DNA of 6,335 nucleotides, taken from NCBI GenBank assembly GCA_001825565.1, contig MHXM01000108.1:1-6335 (forward strand), read 5' to 3'. The stretch comes from Desulfuromonadaceae bacterium GWC2_58_13. GTDB taxonomy: Bacteria; Desulfobacterota; Desulfuromonadia; Desulfuromonadales; Trichloromonadaceae. Numbering within the stretch: position 1 is the stretch's first letter; the number at the start of each line of letters is the position of its first letter. Both the position numbers and the translations under genes were made by a program. The notes beneath the pieces were generated by a model. That model had not been told where the DNA came from, ran no database searches, and saw only the letters and a program-made list of their open reading frames with translations. Below are positions 6,279 to 6,335 of the stretch, one piece after another.

Positions 6279-6335
6279 CGATTCCCGGCAGCGCCGAGAC
6301 CGGCGAAGAGAACGCGGGACGATGAAATTCAAAAT
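6271..6335 (+). CDS. Start of a further gene, 3' end outside window
   Basis: An open frame starts with ATG at 6271, overlapping the stop of the 50-residue gene (ATGATTGA), and runs off the window end. Its first 17 codons encode a very charged stretch (DDSRQRRDRRRERG), and a second in-frame ATG at 6322 (MKFK) is preceded by GAAGAGAA at a 9-base distance. The second ATG may therefore be the true start. Too little is present to assign a family. Confidence 0.3.
   Translation, partial: MIDDSRQRRDRRRERGTMKFK

Overview
The window looks like chromosomal DNA from a GC-rich Gram-negative bacterium. Codon usage, strong Shine-Dalgarno sites and gene content (a bifunctional ornithine-lipid acyltransferase and an exported subtilase) would suit a Desulfuromonadales/Geobacter-like deltaproteobacterium. 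That assignment is inference from style and gene content; no taxonomic marker is present.

Left edge (1-492, + strand): two small, tightly spaced genes. The first encodes a ribbon-helix-helix DNA-binding protein cut by the window start. The second encodes a 71-residue protein resembling the TnpV family of transposon-associated small proteins. They look like accessory DNA. A short AT-richer gap (493-622) separates them from a convergent gene.

Middle left (623-2170, - strand): a secreted S8 subtilisin-like serine protease with signal peptide, I9-type propeptide, complete catalytic residues, six cysteines in the catalytic domain and a short hydrophobic C-terminal tail that looks like a sorting signal. 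Its 5' leader is the most unusual part of the window. A strong intrinsic terminator lies 57 nt before the start codon. Its 5' arm can instead pair with a segment about 110 nt upstream, enclosing two well-formed hairpins. This is the layout of a transcription-attenuating (riboswitch-like) leader. I could not match it to a known class by eye.

Right (2392-6335, + strand): a run of co-directional genes divergent from the protease. In order they are an OlsF-like fusion of a PlsC-type O-acyltransferase and an OlsB-type N-acyltransferase; a GT4 glycosyltransferase of the SqdX/MgtA type; a PAP2 phosphatase; a 50-residue single-pass membrane protein; and the first codons of a further gene. The three large genes fit together as membrane-lipid remodelling: ornithine lipid from the first, diacylglycerol from the phosphatase, and glycolipid from the glycosyltransferase. 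All would be phosphorus-free lipids. No Pho box was recognised, so control by phosphate is a hypothesis.

No tRNA, rRNA, CRISPR array or complete insertion sequence was seen.
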